Shown: in pieces, positions 45,878 through 59,279 of the stretch
Numbering within the stretch: position 1 is the first letter of the stretch
Layout of the letters: every line of letters begins with the position of its first letter
Source of the DNA: Polytrichum commune
Taxonomy: Eukaryota > Streptophyta > Polytrichopsida > Polytrichales > Polytrichaceae
Reading direction: 5' to 3'
Assembly (NCBI GenBank): GCA_950295325.1
Contig: OX485803.1
Location: forward strand, 74,477,554 to 74,541,553
Length of the DNA: 64,000 nt
The notes under the pieces: generated by a model
What the model was told of the DNA's origin: nothing
Databases searched by the model: none
What the model saw: only the letters and a program-made list of their open reading frames with translations
Position numbers and translations under genes: made by a program

Positions 45878-48800
45878 TCACCGGCGATAGGATGCATATT
45901 GAGGGGAGTGTGAGCGATCTCGAGGATGACCACGGTATGGGGAATATCGAGGAGATCTCCCTCTGTCTCTGTCACGGCCACCTCCCTGATAAGGTGCATA
46001 CTCTGGTGAATGTCGCATGTTCCTCCCATCTCGGGAGTAGCTTCCACCTCCTCTGCCTCCACCACCTCCTCGTCGATTTGCTTGCATTGCTGCAATAACA
46101 AGGTAAGGGTTTCAGAACTTACAGCTTAGAAGTGGCTCAGATGCCACAAAGAAGTGGAGACACCCATGAACAAGCAGAAAAAACAGGGGTAGATATTAAT
46201 GTTCATGATGACAGCAGGGTCAAGTATGAACAGAGAAATCGACATACCTCTTACACCAAGGTATTCTCCAGGAGTAGGCGTCCTTGCTCGCTTGCGCTTT
46301 GCCTGCACATCCATCTCAATGTTTGCAATTAGAATCACACTCCACATGTAGGTTGAAACAATTAAAACACAGTTGGAGACCTTTCTGTAAGAAAACCAAT
46401 TACCATACACCAGGATATGTTATATGACATCACCGATGTAAGAAAGGTTTCAAGAACCACATATGTGTAAATCTAGTCAGAACCATACACAAGTGGCAAC
46501 CATGCTCTAGCAGAGGGTCAAACATGCGACTTACAGCCAATTCGAAAGTACCAAAGAAAACATTGGAAAAACAAGTAGCCCGGATGCAGCTAGTATCCAA
46601 AGAGCAATCGATGAGAACCAATAGGCGGCTCTGCCAAGCTGAACTTTTGCTCCCAAACTCAATACATGTCGAAGAATTAGGGTGGCGCTGGTCACAATTG
46701 GAATTTATCCTTGCACAAGACTGTGGAGAAGCCGAGCTAGGTTGACAGAAATAAATGTTATGGCCGTAGGAACATGGTTGCTCGAACACTCCAATCTCGT
46801 CAGACTACTCGAATTTGATTAGCGCCACATGCCTCTTGACAGTCGACTTGGGAGTTAGATCTCTACTTGGAAGGCAGAGGTCGAAGTCTCCATTGATTTG
46901 ATTTAGACTAGACTTTTGATTAGAGCCAATCTCTTCGTCGTGCCATCTCTGCCATTGATTTGGATTAGACTACTGACATTTGATTATTGCCAGTCGAGTC
47001 GTGCCAGCTGGTTAGGCAATTATGTGTTGGTCTCTAGTTCAGCTTCAAAGGCAGCTGAAGAAGAGAAGACGATACTCTAGGCCCTCACAAGTGGCAAGAC
47101 CTGCAGTAACTGAGATTCCGGTCTCCTGGAAAGAGCCAAGTGGTCGACTGGACCCAACGGAAGGCAGATACTTGCTATACTCGCCGTAGAAGAGACTAAA
47201 TGGGAAGGGAATTGTGGTAGCAGAATGAGGCCGTGATTCTGGATGACCAAGTGGTCAGAAGAGATACCATTAGCAAAGCCTGGGAGATCAAAAACTGCAC
47301 CAACAACATCCAAACCAATGAGAGTGGTTAACAAAACAGAACCCAAAAACACTGATTGACCACAAGCTTACTTTCTCGACAGTGATCATTCGCCCCTCAA
47401 GAGTTGAGCGGTTGAGGTACTTGATGCATCTCTCAGCATCATCCAGATGCTCCATTGTGACAAACCCAAAACCTCGAGACTCCCGTGTGCGAGGATCTAG
47501 CACTAGACGGCATTCCAGAACCTGTCACCAAACAAAAGCTCAACATTAACTCATTATTGTAGCAATACTTCCTTACTATCTTCATTCTACTTAATATTTG
47601 AATAGAAGTATAGAAGACTAGAAAAAATACTTAGTCCACACTCACTCAAACCTCCAAAAAAGGAGGTGACATACCTTTCCCTCTCTTGAAAAATGTTCCT
47701 GAAGATCTTTTTCATTAACTCGTGTAGACAAGCCGGTAACATAGAGATTGTTCCCTGGATTCAAGGCATCAGGTCCAAATCTCCCACCACCTCCTCCTCC
47801 ACTGGCAAAGGTAGCATACACAGAACCAATTCTATTAGCAACCACACTAGAAATCCTTCATTTGCTGAGACCATCGGGAAAAAAGAAAGGTCACACAGTT
47901 CTCAATCGGCAAAAAGATTAATTGCATGACCCAGAACAATTCTACTGAATGACTGACATAGGATCCAACAAAAAATATATACACAGGATATATTGGGAAA
48001 AGTAAGATAAAACTCTTGCTAAAAGTTGGAATTCTTTTCTATGATGACAAACTCAGAAAAAAAGTACACATACATAAAAATAAAAAAAGTGACCCTGATT
48101 AAGACCAACCCTGAAAGTAAGACCCCAGCAATCATGTGGACTAAAGTATGCAAACAAAACATACTTCAACAAAATTCAATTTCAAAGAGCCAAATGAGGA
48201 TCTTACCGACGAGGAGGAGTGCGAGATCTTGAGCGGTCAAGGCCATCAGTGAGTGGACCAGACTTTCCACTGTTGACATCAATACAAAAATTAGGGATGA
48301 ACCATATCAAGAGTACAATGCAATTATACAGACATGGACAGGTGGATCATAGTTGCAACAATTTGCAGACAAAAAACACACTTAGACACATATAGGAATG
48401 AAATAGACACTAAAGTCACTTACCGACGAGGAGGAGTCCTGGAGCGTGATCGATCGGGACCATCTAAAGGAGGACCAGCCTTGCCACTGAAATATCAACA
48501 GCAGTTTTCAAAAATTAGAATAAACCTATTAAACGCAAATACATGTTGAAGGCCATGACACCATTCCAATTAAGCACAACAAAGACTGTATTTGGCAACA
48601 GAAGAAAATGAGGGAAAACATACCGCCTAGGAGGACTCCGTGACCTTGAGCGCTCTGGCCTCTCCCTTTCTCTTGGAGAAGGTGAGCTGGAATATCTGGA
48701 ACAGATAAACAGATAGGTTAATAATCATCCACAACCAACAATCCAAGCAGTTGGCAACAGGAATAAGACACTCCGATTCTCAGGAGGGGTGAAACTAATG

Positions 48801-49485
48801 CCAATCGGGCCACACAATTTGTCAAGAGTATAGTAATGTTCAACTACAAAAGGATGCCCAAGACACACAGGTTGCGGTTAACAGATAGACAAGGCACTAT
48901 AGGAAAGTACATGGGTAAATATTGACCAATTGGAAGTTGTTGTGTAAAATATTTTTCGGGTAAAACACATAGCACCATTATTTTTTAAACGGTGACATCC
49001 AGAATTGCACAAAACCTCACCTGTCTCTATGGCGCGGAGGAGGAGTGTCACCCTGCAGAAGTACAAACATTAAAATCGCTGAGTTAGTTGAGAACCAAAT
49101 AAAGGAAACAAAAAGCTTGAGTTACCTGTAGAAAGGCCCGACTATTGTCTTCATTAAAAATTATACCTACTGCAAAGGTCAAGCAAGCCAAAAGACGTAC
49201 ATTGCAACAGACGAAGAGACACGAAATTATTGTACATGAAAACATAACAGTAGGAAACTCTACACGAAACCCTAGGACTCCACAAAAAGTCTAGGCGGAC
49301 CACAAATACGAACAAACTTGCCACTACCTCTATGCTCGTAAGAAACAACAAAAAGGAAACCTAATACCCGCAGCACATAATACACTGTGAGAAAGAAAGA
49401 AAAAACGGCCGTTCCTGCTTACAAATACGCCCTATCAACAACAGGAAGAACAACAATAAAGAGGAAACACAAGCACACATACCAT
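45878..49485 (-). CDS. SR45A: SR45a / Tra2-like SR splicing factor (9 exons)
   Basis: Coding exons: 49485-49483 (ATG only), 49052-49021, 48695-48624, 48486-48424, 48269-48207, 47801-47675, 47521-47372, 46302-46248 and 46089-45878. All phases match, 258 residues. N-terminal RS region (YSSSPSPRERERPERSRSRS), then a Gly-rich hinge. One RRM follows with RNP2 LYVTGL, STRVNEKDLQEHFSREGKV, RNP1 RGFGFVTM and RCIKYLNRSTLEGRMITVEK. Next is KRKRARTPTPGEYLG, the Tra2/SR45a linker, and a C-terminal Gly/Arg/Tyr-Ser tail. Known: SR45a binds exonic enhancers and modulates alternative splicing in the nucleus, often under stress. The start is the ATG whose last base abuts the donor (CACCATG|GTATGT). A possible alternative exon lies at ~49126-49170. 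The GGGCC run at 49834-49857 is near the likely promoter. Confidence 0.85.
48207..48486 (-). repeat. Tandemly duplicated 63-nt RS exon in SR45a
   Basis: Exons 48486-48424 and 48269-48207 are both 63 nt, have the same phase, and encode RGKAGPPLDGPDRSRSRT and RGKSGPLTDGLDRSRSRT before PPRR. Either can be skipped without changing frame. Confidence 0.85.
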
Positions 49486-49499
49486 GGTGAATGTCCTTT

Positions 49500-52400
49500 T
49501 GTTGCAAAGAGTTGTTGTCGGTACACGAAGCGCTCTCTGGACAGAGAACAACGGCAGCAGGAAGGTTTCCGCCGCCTTTGGCTTCACGAGAGTTAAAAAG
49601 GCACGAAAGCTCGTGCTGTGCAGACCGATCTCCACGTAAAGGATTTGGAAGCACTCGTCACGGAAGCGCTGCAAAGATGTCTGGAGGGATGCGGTGTGAA
49701 GACGACGAAAGAAGCGGCAAAAACGAGCCTCAAAGTCGGACGAGGAAGACAAAGATGGGGGGAGATAGAGAAGAGAGAGCAGGTAAGACGCAGAGAGGGG
49801 TCAAGGGTTAGGGCAGAACAGGGGGAGCGGAGTGGGGCCGGGCCGGGCCGGGCCGGGTGTCTCGGGATGGGACCCGGTCCATATTTTACGTGGTGGTCAA
49901 GTTTGCACCAATTCAACTTTCATGGTGGTCAAATCTTAGGTATTCAAGTTGACACAACAATGCCACGATGGGAATGAAAGATCTACTTTGTGTGCAACTT
50001 CATTGCACGTCGATGACTTTGGGGAATTTCCATCATGGAATGGGTGTTGTTTATCAAGGTCATTGTTGAACTTGATGTATTTGGGGATGAACATGCGACC
50101 AATCGCTTTGAATGTACCATACCCTATTGCTAAGGTCCATGTCCACTTGACCTTAAGTCTGATGTTTTTAGGGTCAAGTTCATTTTTACTGAAGGTGCGT
50201 TCACACCCACGTCCTTGTTTGGTGTCAAACCTGCGCGGTAGTCGAGGTGATAGGCTTTAAAATGAAAAGATACATGTATGTATTGTCGGTGATGTATGGA
50301 CTTTTGGGAAAGGTGTCAGCTTCTATCCCATACCCTATTTGGCAAATCCCCCACCCAGCTCTGTCCGTCATCAAGTTGGCTCCACTTTTAGCTATGGTTG
50401 CCTTGGAGCTTTCATTACGTGAAAACATGCCTCCTCCTCTTGGATACACTGGAGACATCATGATTATTCAAACTAAAAGCATGTGAGATGTTCAATTCAT
50501 TTTAGGATGTCAATAATTGAAGTCATGTTAGTATGCATGTTCAAGGCGATTCGAACAATTGCAAAGCTAGCTTTGTAATATGGGGGCATTTCTACCAAAA
50601 ATGAAGATGACACCTATTCATTAAGTTTAATGAACTACATGCATTATAACGATTCTTAGTTCTCTTTATTTATGATGCCAACACGTGCTTCTTTGATAAC
50701 AATTACCTACTATGCAAATGATTGTAAAAGCTTCCCTATTCCATCATAAGCTCATTGAGGTCTTTTTTTCTTTCCTTTTTATCGCGCTAAGTTACCTAGT
50801 TCCTTTGCATGTCAATGATATATGGAATCTAAATATTGGGTTATGTATTCATATATGGACAAAATGGAGATGGGTCTAACATCAAGAAAACATGGTAAAA
50901 GTGCGGGAAGAAGGAGACAATATCGAAAGAGGAAATAAAGAGACATGAATTGATTGTTGTAAGGTAATCAAAACATGGGGGAACAAGTTTGGTTGTGTAG
51001 CTCAAATTTTTGGTGGTGGTATATTTCAGGCCTCACAATTGTAGTTAAATTTATATTACTTCATTCATGAGTTATGCTCGTACCTAGTCAAATACTTGGT
51101 ACCACTTTGCCACGATTTTTCAATGGAAACAATAATTATCTATATCAATATTAGTATTTGTTGCATAATGACTTTGCCATAATAAAACACTTGTGAGAAA
51201 TCACAGTCCTTGTGATGGATTATGGCAAGTAAATATTAAATTCACCTTACATGTGGACATGATTTGAGCATCAACAATCGTTCCAGTGATGAATCTCATT
51301 AGGAATTAATCATTGGTAATGCGCATCATAGCAAATGCCTAGTTGATGTGTGATTAAACAAAAAGGCTTGACCATTGAGCCCAAAACGACTATCAATCTT
51401 TGAGCATGATTTCCTCAATTATCGTGTTTTTTTGTGATCATTTTAAAAAGTACACATAAAATTAGAGGATTTTAGGCAATCTTGATCTTATTTGTACGAT
51501 TTTATGTCTCATTGAAATTGAAGGGGAAAGGGGCCAAGTCACACATGCCAGTATATGAGGTCATTGCCATATGAATCCTTAAAGTCAAATTATACTTATA
51601 AATTGGATTTGTGAAACTCAAGCATATTACGGTACATTATAATTGCACGATGTGGTTTTAAAAAGAATCTTTTAGTGACATTATATTCTTGTAAAGGTCA
51701 TGTTTTTAGTGAATTTTCTTAAATGCTCACCGAATAAATTTAGCAAGTTCTTATTGAGTTGCCAAGAATTCATTTTAGACCACGATTGTACTATCATAGT
51801 GTTCAAATATCTTCACAAGAGTTATTAATCAAAATTATAAGCAAATTTTGACTTCAAGAATTCATTAGGTGATGATATAATATATGCATGGTGGTTGTTG
51901 ACTCTCCTCTCCCTTCACTTTAAATGGGTTAAAAAATCATACAAGTAAGTTCAAAAGTTCCAAAGGAATCTATTTGATCAATTTTGTGTCCATCTAAAAA
52001 CAATCACAAGAGAGACATTTTGAGGAGATTTATACTCAAAATATGGCATCTGTATTAGACTAATTGATCAAGTATTTTTGTTGGTGTTATAAGCTAATTA
52101 AAAAAGACTTCATGGTCTCAAAATGCTTTTCACATGTATTAAATTTGTGAAGATTAATTCTATGCCATGTTGTGCAAATTTATTGTCGCGCACCTCTCCA
52201 TGAGGAGTGCCTATAACACCATGGGCACAAGGGGGACCCCAGAGTGACACCCGGGACTTGTGACGCCATAGGTGAGAGTGCCCAAGTGATCATAGTGTGC
52301 GTGAGCGCCCTAGGCATTGAGAATGCCTCCCACCCATGGAGACTAGGAGTCACGAGGGTAAGGCCATGAGCATCGAGTAGCTTATGGCGTCTGGATTCTA

Positions 52401-53600
52401 GAATGCTCAAGAACTCCCCAATCGGAGGTGTGAGCTAGGAGATATGGGAATTTGAATTGGGCGCTGCCTAGGGACATCGCCCTGGGACAGCAATGACCTG
52501 GGAGTGGTGCCCGAGACTGCCTAGGTTAGAACAGCCATAACTTCCTCAATACTTGCTTGAATGGGGCAAGTGAGGAGTCTATTGGCATTTACACAAAGAG
52601 TAGATGTAGATGGAGTGGCCCCTGAAATAGGGACCGGAGTTTCTATCTATCTATCTAGATGGAGTGGTTGTTTGATAGAAGCAGAGATCACACAACAAAG
52701 TTATGGAGGTCTGAAGCTGTTGGGGGCTTCCAACCCCATCGGCTAAAGGAAAATATCTACTTGGCCCCAACTCTTAGGAGAGAGACAAAAGGTTTCTTGA
52801 CGGTGGGGTAGGGGCCTTCCCCAAAGTCCTAGAGGCTTATATGGGTGAGGCGGCATTGCCGACTGACCCCACCCGAAGCATACTTGGCAACTATGCTTCG
52901 GGTTGTTGTAGTGTTGCTACGGCAACGCAATGATCATCTCAAGAGTGGACTTTCATGCATGGAGGTCCACATATAGCCATTGGCTACCTATTAAGGGGAG
53001 AATCCCGAAGGCATGTGTAGGACTGTTTGGTGACCAAGCCATGAGCTTGAAGGACCGCGGTATGGGGAGCTAACCATGCCTGTGTGTGGGATGTGCATGT
53101 AAGCGCCCACGACACTTGCTAGAGTTGGTAATCGGTCAAGATAAGTTAAGGGGCATTAGCAAGGGTTGCGATATTTATTGTTCACTAATCCTTTATAAAT
53201 TGAACTTTCTAAAATATAAAAAAAAACAACCTCAATGACTCATTTTAAATAATGGATAGTATGTTGTGTATATTTGCATGAGATAATTGTACTTCATACA
53301 TGCATATAAGGCAACATACGTTTCCTTGCTCAGGTGTAAAATTGGCTACAAATCGCCTAAATATGGAAGTGAACAAACAAGTGTATGTCTCTAGAGTATC
53401 AATAAGTTTTCATAATCATATTCCTATGGATTAATCGTAGTACCTTTACAAATTTGGCTATTTACAATTGAACAAGTGTTATACAATTTTAAGATTCAAC
53501 AATCCCATATTTAAAGGAAAACTCATATTTTCCATATTAATTTTTGAGATTTAAAAAACACAAATTCCAAATGTTTGGTTTTTCTAATAGTTTAAATAGT
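49500..53600. other. Intergenic, no supported gene
   Basis: 49500-49860 is the probable 5' UTR and promoter of the SR45a gene (GC-rich, GGGCC run). 49860-52160 is AT-rich with no repeat or gene that I can support. 52170-53150 is GC-richer with a CTATCTATCTAT run and an 11-bp-armed hairpin at 52870-52901 (CCCGAAGCATA/TATGCTTCGGG); it may be a transposon piece. Confidence 0.45.
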
Positions 53601-53619
53601 TTAAGCAATGCCGAAGTGG

Positions 53620-54310
53620 TAAAGGTACTACAGTATTGCATGACCGGAAATTCTTGTGGTTTGAAAGAGAGCAATGCAAAGTGCAAACTGCAGAGTGGCG
53701 TATTATGGGAGAGAATCGACCACCAAAGAATGCAAAGTGAACAACACAAGTAGGTATGTTTCCGAAGTATCGATAAGTTTTCCATTTCATGATCACATTG
53801 CTACAAATCATTATCTGAAAGGACACACGCATGATTTGAAGGAGAACAATGCAAATGGGTGAATTACAACGCATAATTGGCTGCAAACATTCAAACGCTG
53901 AAGTCAACCAAAGAAGAATGCAAGTGAACAAACAAGTATGTGTTTCCAAAGTATCCATAAGTTCCCATCATCATTTACCCATGGATCATTACATGACACC
54001 AAATTCTTGTAGTTCAAAAAGAGAGCAATGCAGAGTGCAGAGCGGCGGTTTATGGCAGAGAATCGACCATTGAAGAATGCAAAATGAGAACAACACAAGT
54101 AGGCATGTTCCCAAAGTATCGATAAGTTTTCCATTTCATGATCACATTGCTACAAATTATTATTTGAAAGGACACACACATGATTTGGAAGAGAACAATG
54201 CAAATGGGTGGATTACGACGCATAGTCGGCTGCGAACATGCAACCGCCGAAGAAGAATGCAAGTGAACAAGCAAGTGCGTGTTTCCAAAATATCGATAAG
54301 TTTCCATCAT
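53620..54310 (+). repeat. ~350-bp tandem duplication upstream of the Josephin-like gene
   Basis: Copies begin at about 53667 and 54021 (GAGAGCAATGCA-AGTGCA) and share GAGAATCGACCA, AAGTATCGATAAGTTTTCCA, TTTCATGATCACATTGCTAC and ACAATGCAAATGGGTG. A related partial unit lies at 53340-53410. It lies within 1 kb of the start codon and could affect the promoter. Confidence 0.75.
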
Positions 54311-54649
54311 GCTACGAATCATTATTATATGCTACGAATAAGAGCGGATTACGTTGCAGAATCGGGTGCGAACATGCAACCGCCGGAGACCGCCGAGGAA
54401 TGCAATTTGGCGAACACACAAGTGTGTCTGTAGAGAGTACAATCATCATCGAAAGGAAGAAAGAGAGGGAACTCTGGTGCTTCGAACTACTTCGGAGAGT
54501 GTGCAACAATAGTAAGTCTGTGTGCAGACTTGGGAGTACGATGATGATCGACAGGAAGAGAGAGAGGGAACTCTCGTGCCTCGGAAGACTTGGGAGAGTG
54601 TGACGAAACAGAAGAGAAGAAGGAAGGGAAGGCAGTCGGCGAGCATGGC

Positions 54650-57600
54650 ATGGCGCCGCGAGCCGCTCGCCTCCGTCGTACACAGAGCGCAGGCAGCACC
54701 TCCTCGTCCACTGCCACCACCTCCTCCTCCGAGCCCGGCGACCCGCACGACCCTCCGGTGAAGCCTCATCACGGCCATGGCCGAAGCATCCCCGACCAGA
54801 GCTTGATCCACATCATCGTCACGTCCAGAGTGCTCAAGTACGCACTGGCCGCGGGCGGGCTCACAATTCTCCTCCTCATCTTCGCTGCGACGTGGAAGCA
54901 GGAGGCACCGGGCGGGTGTCACATGTGCATGCACGGGGACGGGCTGGTGCACGAGGCCCCGTTGTTTGATGACCCAGAGGATGTGGACGACGAGCTTGAG
55001 GACGGCCACGGAGGTCCCTTGCGGAGCATTCGAACCAATCGCGGGCATCGGCAAGTGTGTCCACGGCTGTACCATGAGCGGCAGCAGTCGCGGCTCGACC
55101 TCCTGCATTCCTTCAATAATCTCTTACAGGTCGGTGTTTCTTTCGTTGTTACTCTCGATCGTTCGCTCTCTTGCTCTGCCTTAACCGCCTCGTCGTTGGC
55201 TAGGATTTGGTCGATAGCGTAGGTTAATTATATTATCTCGGAGAGATTGTGTTCTTGGATTGGGATAGCTTCTGAGGTATTTGTTGTCGTGGAAGCAATG
55301 GACTGAAGTGCATGTTGTACATGAGCTCGTGGCGCTCGAAATTGGCGCTTTGAGAAATTTTTGAATCTGGTCGTCAATAGCAAGTGAGGAACGTCTGAAG
55401 CCAGTAGCACAAAGGCCATGATGCCTTAACCGCCTCGTTGTTGGCTAGGGTTCGATCGATAGCGTCGGGTAATGAACTCGAAGTTGTTGTGTTCTTTGAT
55501 CGGGATAGCTTGTGAGAAGCTTTATTGTCATGGGAAGAATGGACTACCTGGGCTATCTTGATAAACTTACATAAGTCTCATCACTGCGGAATGATCACAT
55601 GTTTTAAGGTTACGTTGCCAATGGGATGATTTACGTGCCCGGCAACATACATACCTTTGAAAAAATTCAATCCGCGAAAATCTGCATACAGACACAGTTT
55701 GAAATACCTGTTGACCTGTTGATGGCATAAGAAACTTTACACTAGTACCCCTCTCCCATACCAGAAATATTTAGCAAAAGGAACAAAAACAATGGATCCA
55801 TGTCATGACAAAAGTGAGGTTTTCCCAGCCAGATGGCTCAAGTGCACATAAAGTGCACAGGAGACGTCCTCTTGAAGAAGGTTACTCTATTAAACGTGCG
55901 CATACAACCGCCTTTCATTCCTCAAGCATCGACTACATGTTGCGGTGACTAACCCACGGTTCAAATTTCACCTGCAAGTGGCGCTTCTTCCCATACTTTA
56001 CATGGTTATACGAAGATTGTAGTTTCGTCGATTGAGACGGTTCTGGAATTTGTTGTCGTGAAAAGAATGGACTGAACTGCACGTTGCACACGCGCTCATG
56101 TACTTCGAATTTGGCGCTTCGAGAATTTCAGCACAAAGGCCACAGTGGTTCTTCAAAACCCTTGCATTGCATGGTTTCTAATATGCTCAGTAACCGGCGA
56201 TGGATGTCGAATTTCTGAACCCTAACTACCTGCGCTATCTTAGTAAAGTTACACAAATTTCATCACTGCCGATGATCACATGTTGTAAGGTTTTATAGCC
56301 AACGGTTTGATTACACACCTGCAACATACACACCCTTGGACTTACCCGATCCTTGAAATTGTGCATACAGGCATAGTTTGGGATTCAAAACTTGCACTAG
56401 TACCCCTCTCCCATGCCAAAAATATTGAGCAATAGGAATCAAAACAAGGGATTCATGTCATGACAAAAGTGAAGTATTCCACGGCCGCATTGCTCAAGTG
56501 CACCCTTGTGATTGCACGAGTGCGGAGGAGGATTCTTATTGAAGAAGGTTGCTCTTCTTTATGTGTGGTGACTGACCTACTTGGCAGCCGCCTTCCATTC
56601 TCAACCACCTTCGTATTGCAGTGACTAACCTACGCTGGAGTTATTTTCGCTGATCTTTACAAGTAACTATGCGCATGTGACAATCCATAGCAGATTATGT
56701 TTTCTCTGCTTTTGCTGGCCCCTATGGCAATATAGTTACTGTCTGGATTACAGAATCTGGATAACTTCTATCACTTGCTATGCTTTTCAAACTGAAAGAT
56801 GATCAACATCTTGTGATCATTTTTAAAGCATAATTGACATGAGAGTTATTCATGCATATAAAATGAGCCGGTCTCGAGGCTATTCTAAGGGGACAGAATG
56901 GTGCTGCAACAGAGATACTGTGACGACATTGTCATCAAGGAAAGTGCAAAAACCTAATTACCATCGCACTTCGGAAATGCAAAAACTCGTCACATTTGCC
57001 CTCATGGTGAATTTCACATTAATGACAGTATGTTTCCATGTTGCGATCCTGGTAGGGGGGTTACTGACCATGGTTTTCAAGGAATTGCCGGTTTGAAGGT
57101 TGACGTCCTAGACCAATGGATAATCCATGAAAGAGGACACCGTCTTTACATAGTGCTGCTTAAATCCATGTCTTGTTATTCATAACTTCCAGATGTCTTA
57201 TATCGATGAGATAATGTTTTTGCATACATTCTGCCACACCCTTAAGTTCGCTTGCACATGTGGGCTCAGAGAGGAGGTGTCACTGAATCGCAAAAGATGA
57301 TATCGACCCAAAGGACCCTGTCAATCGTCTCCACAAAATGCACTTCTATTACATAAAGAAAGGAAAGGACCAGGAAAGGTCACAAAAGTGGCCCCAAACC
57401 AGGCACCATTATCTGGTTGATGAAAGTTCAAGAAACTGAAAGTTTTAGGACCACTTCAAACACAAGCCAAGGTCCGTGACCATGTGATTTCGAGGGTCTG
57501 AAGCAAATTCCAGCATATCATGTTGGAATTAAGGGTCTTAGATAATTAGTGTGCTCTTGGAGGTGGACCTGACGCAAATTCTAGTAGATCATGAAATAAA

Positions 57601-59277
57601 TATCCATATTTTGCCATATAGGAATCCATGTAGATTTTTCATCCAAGATAATTTCTTTGAGCCGTTAGACCTTCACCTTCTAGTGTGAAGTGAACTTGAA
57701 CAGTCTCGGCCTTTCCGATCAATGAGAGTTCTTAGAATGCAATGGCCACATGCCTTCAATCTCGTGTGTGAAGTGGCCCTCAACACTATGAAATAAGTCA
57801 TTCCCAAGATTTGAGATTTGCACATGGGGCTCCACTCCCTTGTGGAGAGAGGAATTATTGCATATGAGTGTATCTCCATCTATCCAACATAAAAGCTTGA
57901 CCCCATGTAGGTTTGTAGGCGATTCATCTTAAATGACTTGGGCTAAAGCAATTCGGGGTCTTTAAAGCTAATCCTAGTGTCAACTAAATTATAAATTGTA
58001 ACCTCTAGACTACATACTATTTCATGGTTTTTGTGATGAATAATGAGGCATGTTCATATGCAATAATTCACTCTCTCCATTTGTAGAGATATGAAGCACC
58101 TAAGATAAAGGGGTATTTTCGAGGGGGACATGAAATAATGCATACACTTATGGGATATTTTGCATGTTTGGTGAATATTTTTGAAATATTCAATAAATTC
58201 TCAAAATGAAAATTCGAAACCCTAATTTTTATTTTTCCCCTAGTTTTTACTTTGTAACATGAAATGGGACCCTATCTTTAGTCACACTGCATTTTTCTGG
58301 TAGAACACATGTGATCTCCCCTTGGATATATAGAATATATTGGCCAAAGGTGGCACAAATTAACCAAATGTTTGTACTGTTTGACATGTAGGAAACCTGG
58401 GAGACAGGCTGATCTGCTTATGTGCTTGGCATGTTTTTCATGATAATCAGAATTATATGGTAGACCATTCAGGAAAGACAGGAGGATTAAATTACACAAT
58501 TGCCATGTTAAGCATTCTCAATTCAGTAAATAGTCTCAATTTTTGACATTTCATTCCAGATCTCAAGTCGAGCACTTTGCACTTAGGCTGTTTTGATCTG
58601 TGTCAAGCAAATCATACATTCAAATTATTCATGACATTACAGGAATGTCTGCCTCAACCGTTAAGTACTTTCAGATGCAATGAATGTGTCAGTCTTTCCA
58701 AACACTCAAACCCCATTGTAAAGATGTAAACATCATTAGGCAGTCACTGTAAATCTGAACATAATTTTACTTGTTACAGGGTGACAATGGGTTCACAAAA
58801 GAGGAGATGGATGCCCTAGCTGATGGGCTGGAGGAGCCAACAAGGGTCATGCCATCTGTCTTTAAGAAGCATTACAACATTTTCACTGGAAATTATGATT
58901 TGCAAGTCCTGATGGCTGCCGCGGCATCACGAGGTAAGGATATTGTGATCAGCACTCGAGAAAATTACATGGACACACTTGACATTGCTCGCTATCGTGA
59001 CCGCATCATCGGCCTGATAGTACATGTGCGAAGGAGGACGTGGGTTGCATTAAAACGTATCGAAGGATTCTGGTACAACTTAGACAGCACAAATGGTACC
59101 CCGTTGCTGTTTTGTGAGGGTGAGAAGGACATGCTAAAGTTTTTAAATTGGATTCTGCACGACGATGGTGAGGTAGTTACCATACTCAACCCAGCTCTTC
59201 CAGAGCCTCCTGTAGTTCTTGCTGAGAAAAGACATTTCACCACTAAACTTCGGGACTGGAGGGACAACTGGTTTTAG
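54650..59277 (+). CDS. Josephin-like protein, membrane-anchored, catalytic residues replaced (2 exons)
   Basis: Exon 1 54650-55129 and exon 2 58780-59277 (TAG) join in phase 0 (LLQ|GDNGF), 325 residues. Basic/Ser-rich N-terminus, a membrane segment at ~61-82 (YALAAGGLTILLLIFAATW), an acidic stretch, then a Josephin domain from LYHERQQSR to about residue 310: LHSFNNLLQ, FTKEEMDALADGL, HYNIFTGNYDLQVLMAAA, GLIVHVRRRTWVALKRIEG and WYNLDS. Known Josephins have Cys in the (L/F)C-x-LH-LNN block and His before W(V/I)-A/T-R; here these are Asp150 and Thr247. Asn260 and Asp262 remain. It should therefore lack cysteine-protease (deubiquitinase) activity and may bind ubiquitin or act as a scaffold; that is inference. 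The start at 54650 is the first in-frame ATG; an ATG five bases upstream is in another frame. Confidence 0.8.
55200..56660 (+). repeat. Segmental tandem duplications in the Josephin-like intron
   Basis: ACCGCCTCGT-GTTGGCTAGG with TCGATAGCGT and GGGATAGCTT recurs at 55187 and 55427. ATTTGTTGTCGTG-AA with ATGGACTGAA recurs at 55280 and 56040. CTACCTG-GCTATCTT with CATCACTGC and GATCACATGTT recurs at 55545 and 56228. Units are about 240 and 690 bp. Confidence 0.65.
57430..57960. repeat. Dispersed repeat family R3, inverted copy (intronic)
   Basis: CACACGAGATTGAAGGCATG and ACTCTCATTGATCGGAAAGG, read on the minus strand, match the plus strand at 7700-7780. Confidence 0.45.
58100..58310. repeat. 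Dispersed repeat family R2, copy 2 (intronic)
   Basis: Same orientation and block order as 5740-5970. Confidence 0.45.
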
Positions 59278-59279
59278 TA

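Noticed and set aside
52870-52901. Hairpin as a transcription terminator
   Set aside because: No gene ends nearby, and intrinsic terminators are not expected in plant nuclear DNA.
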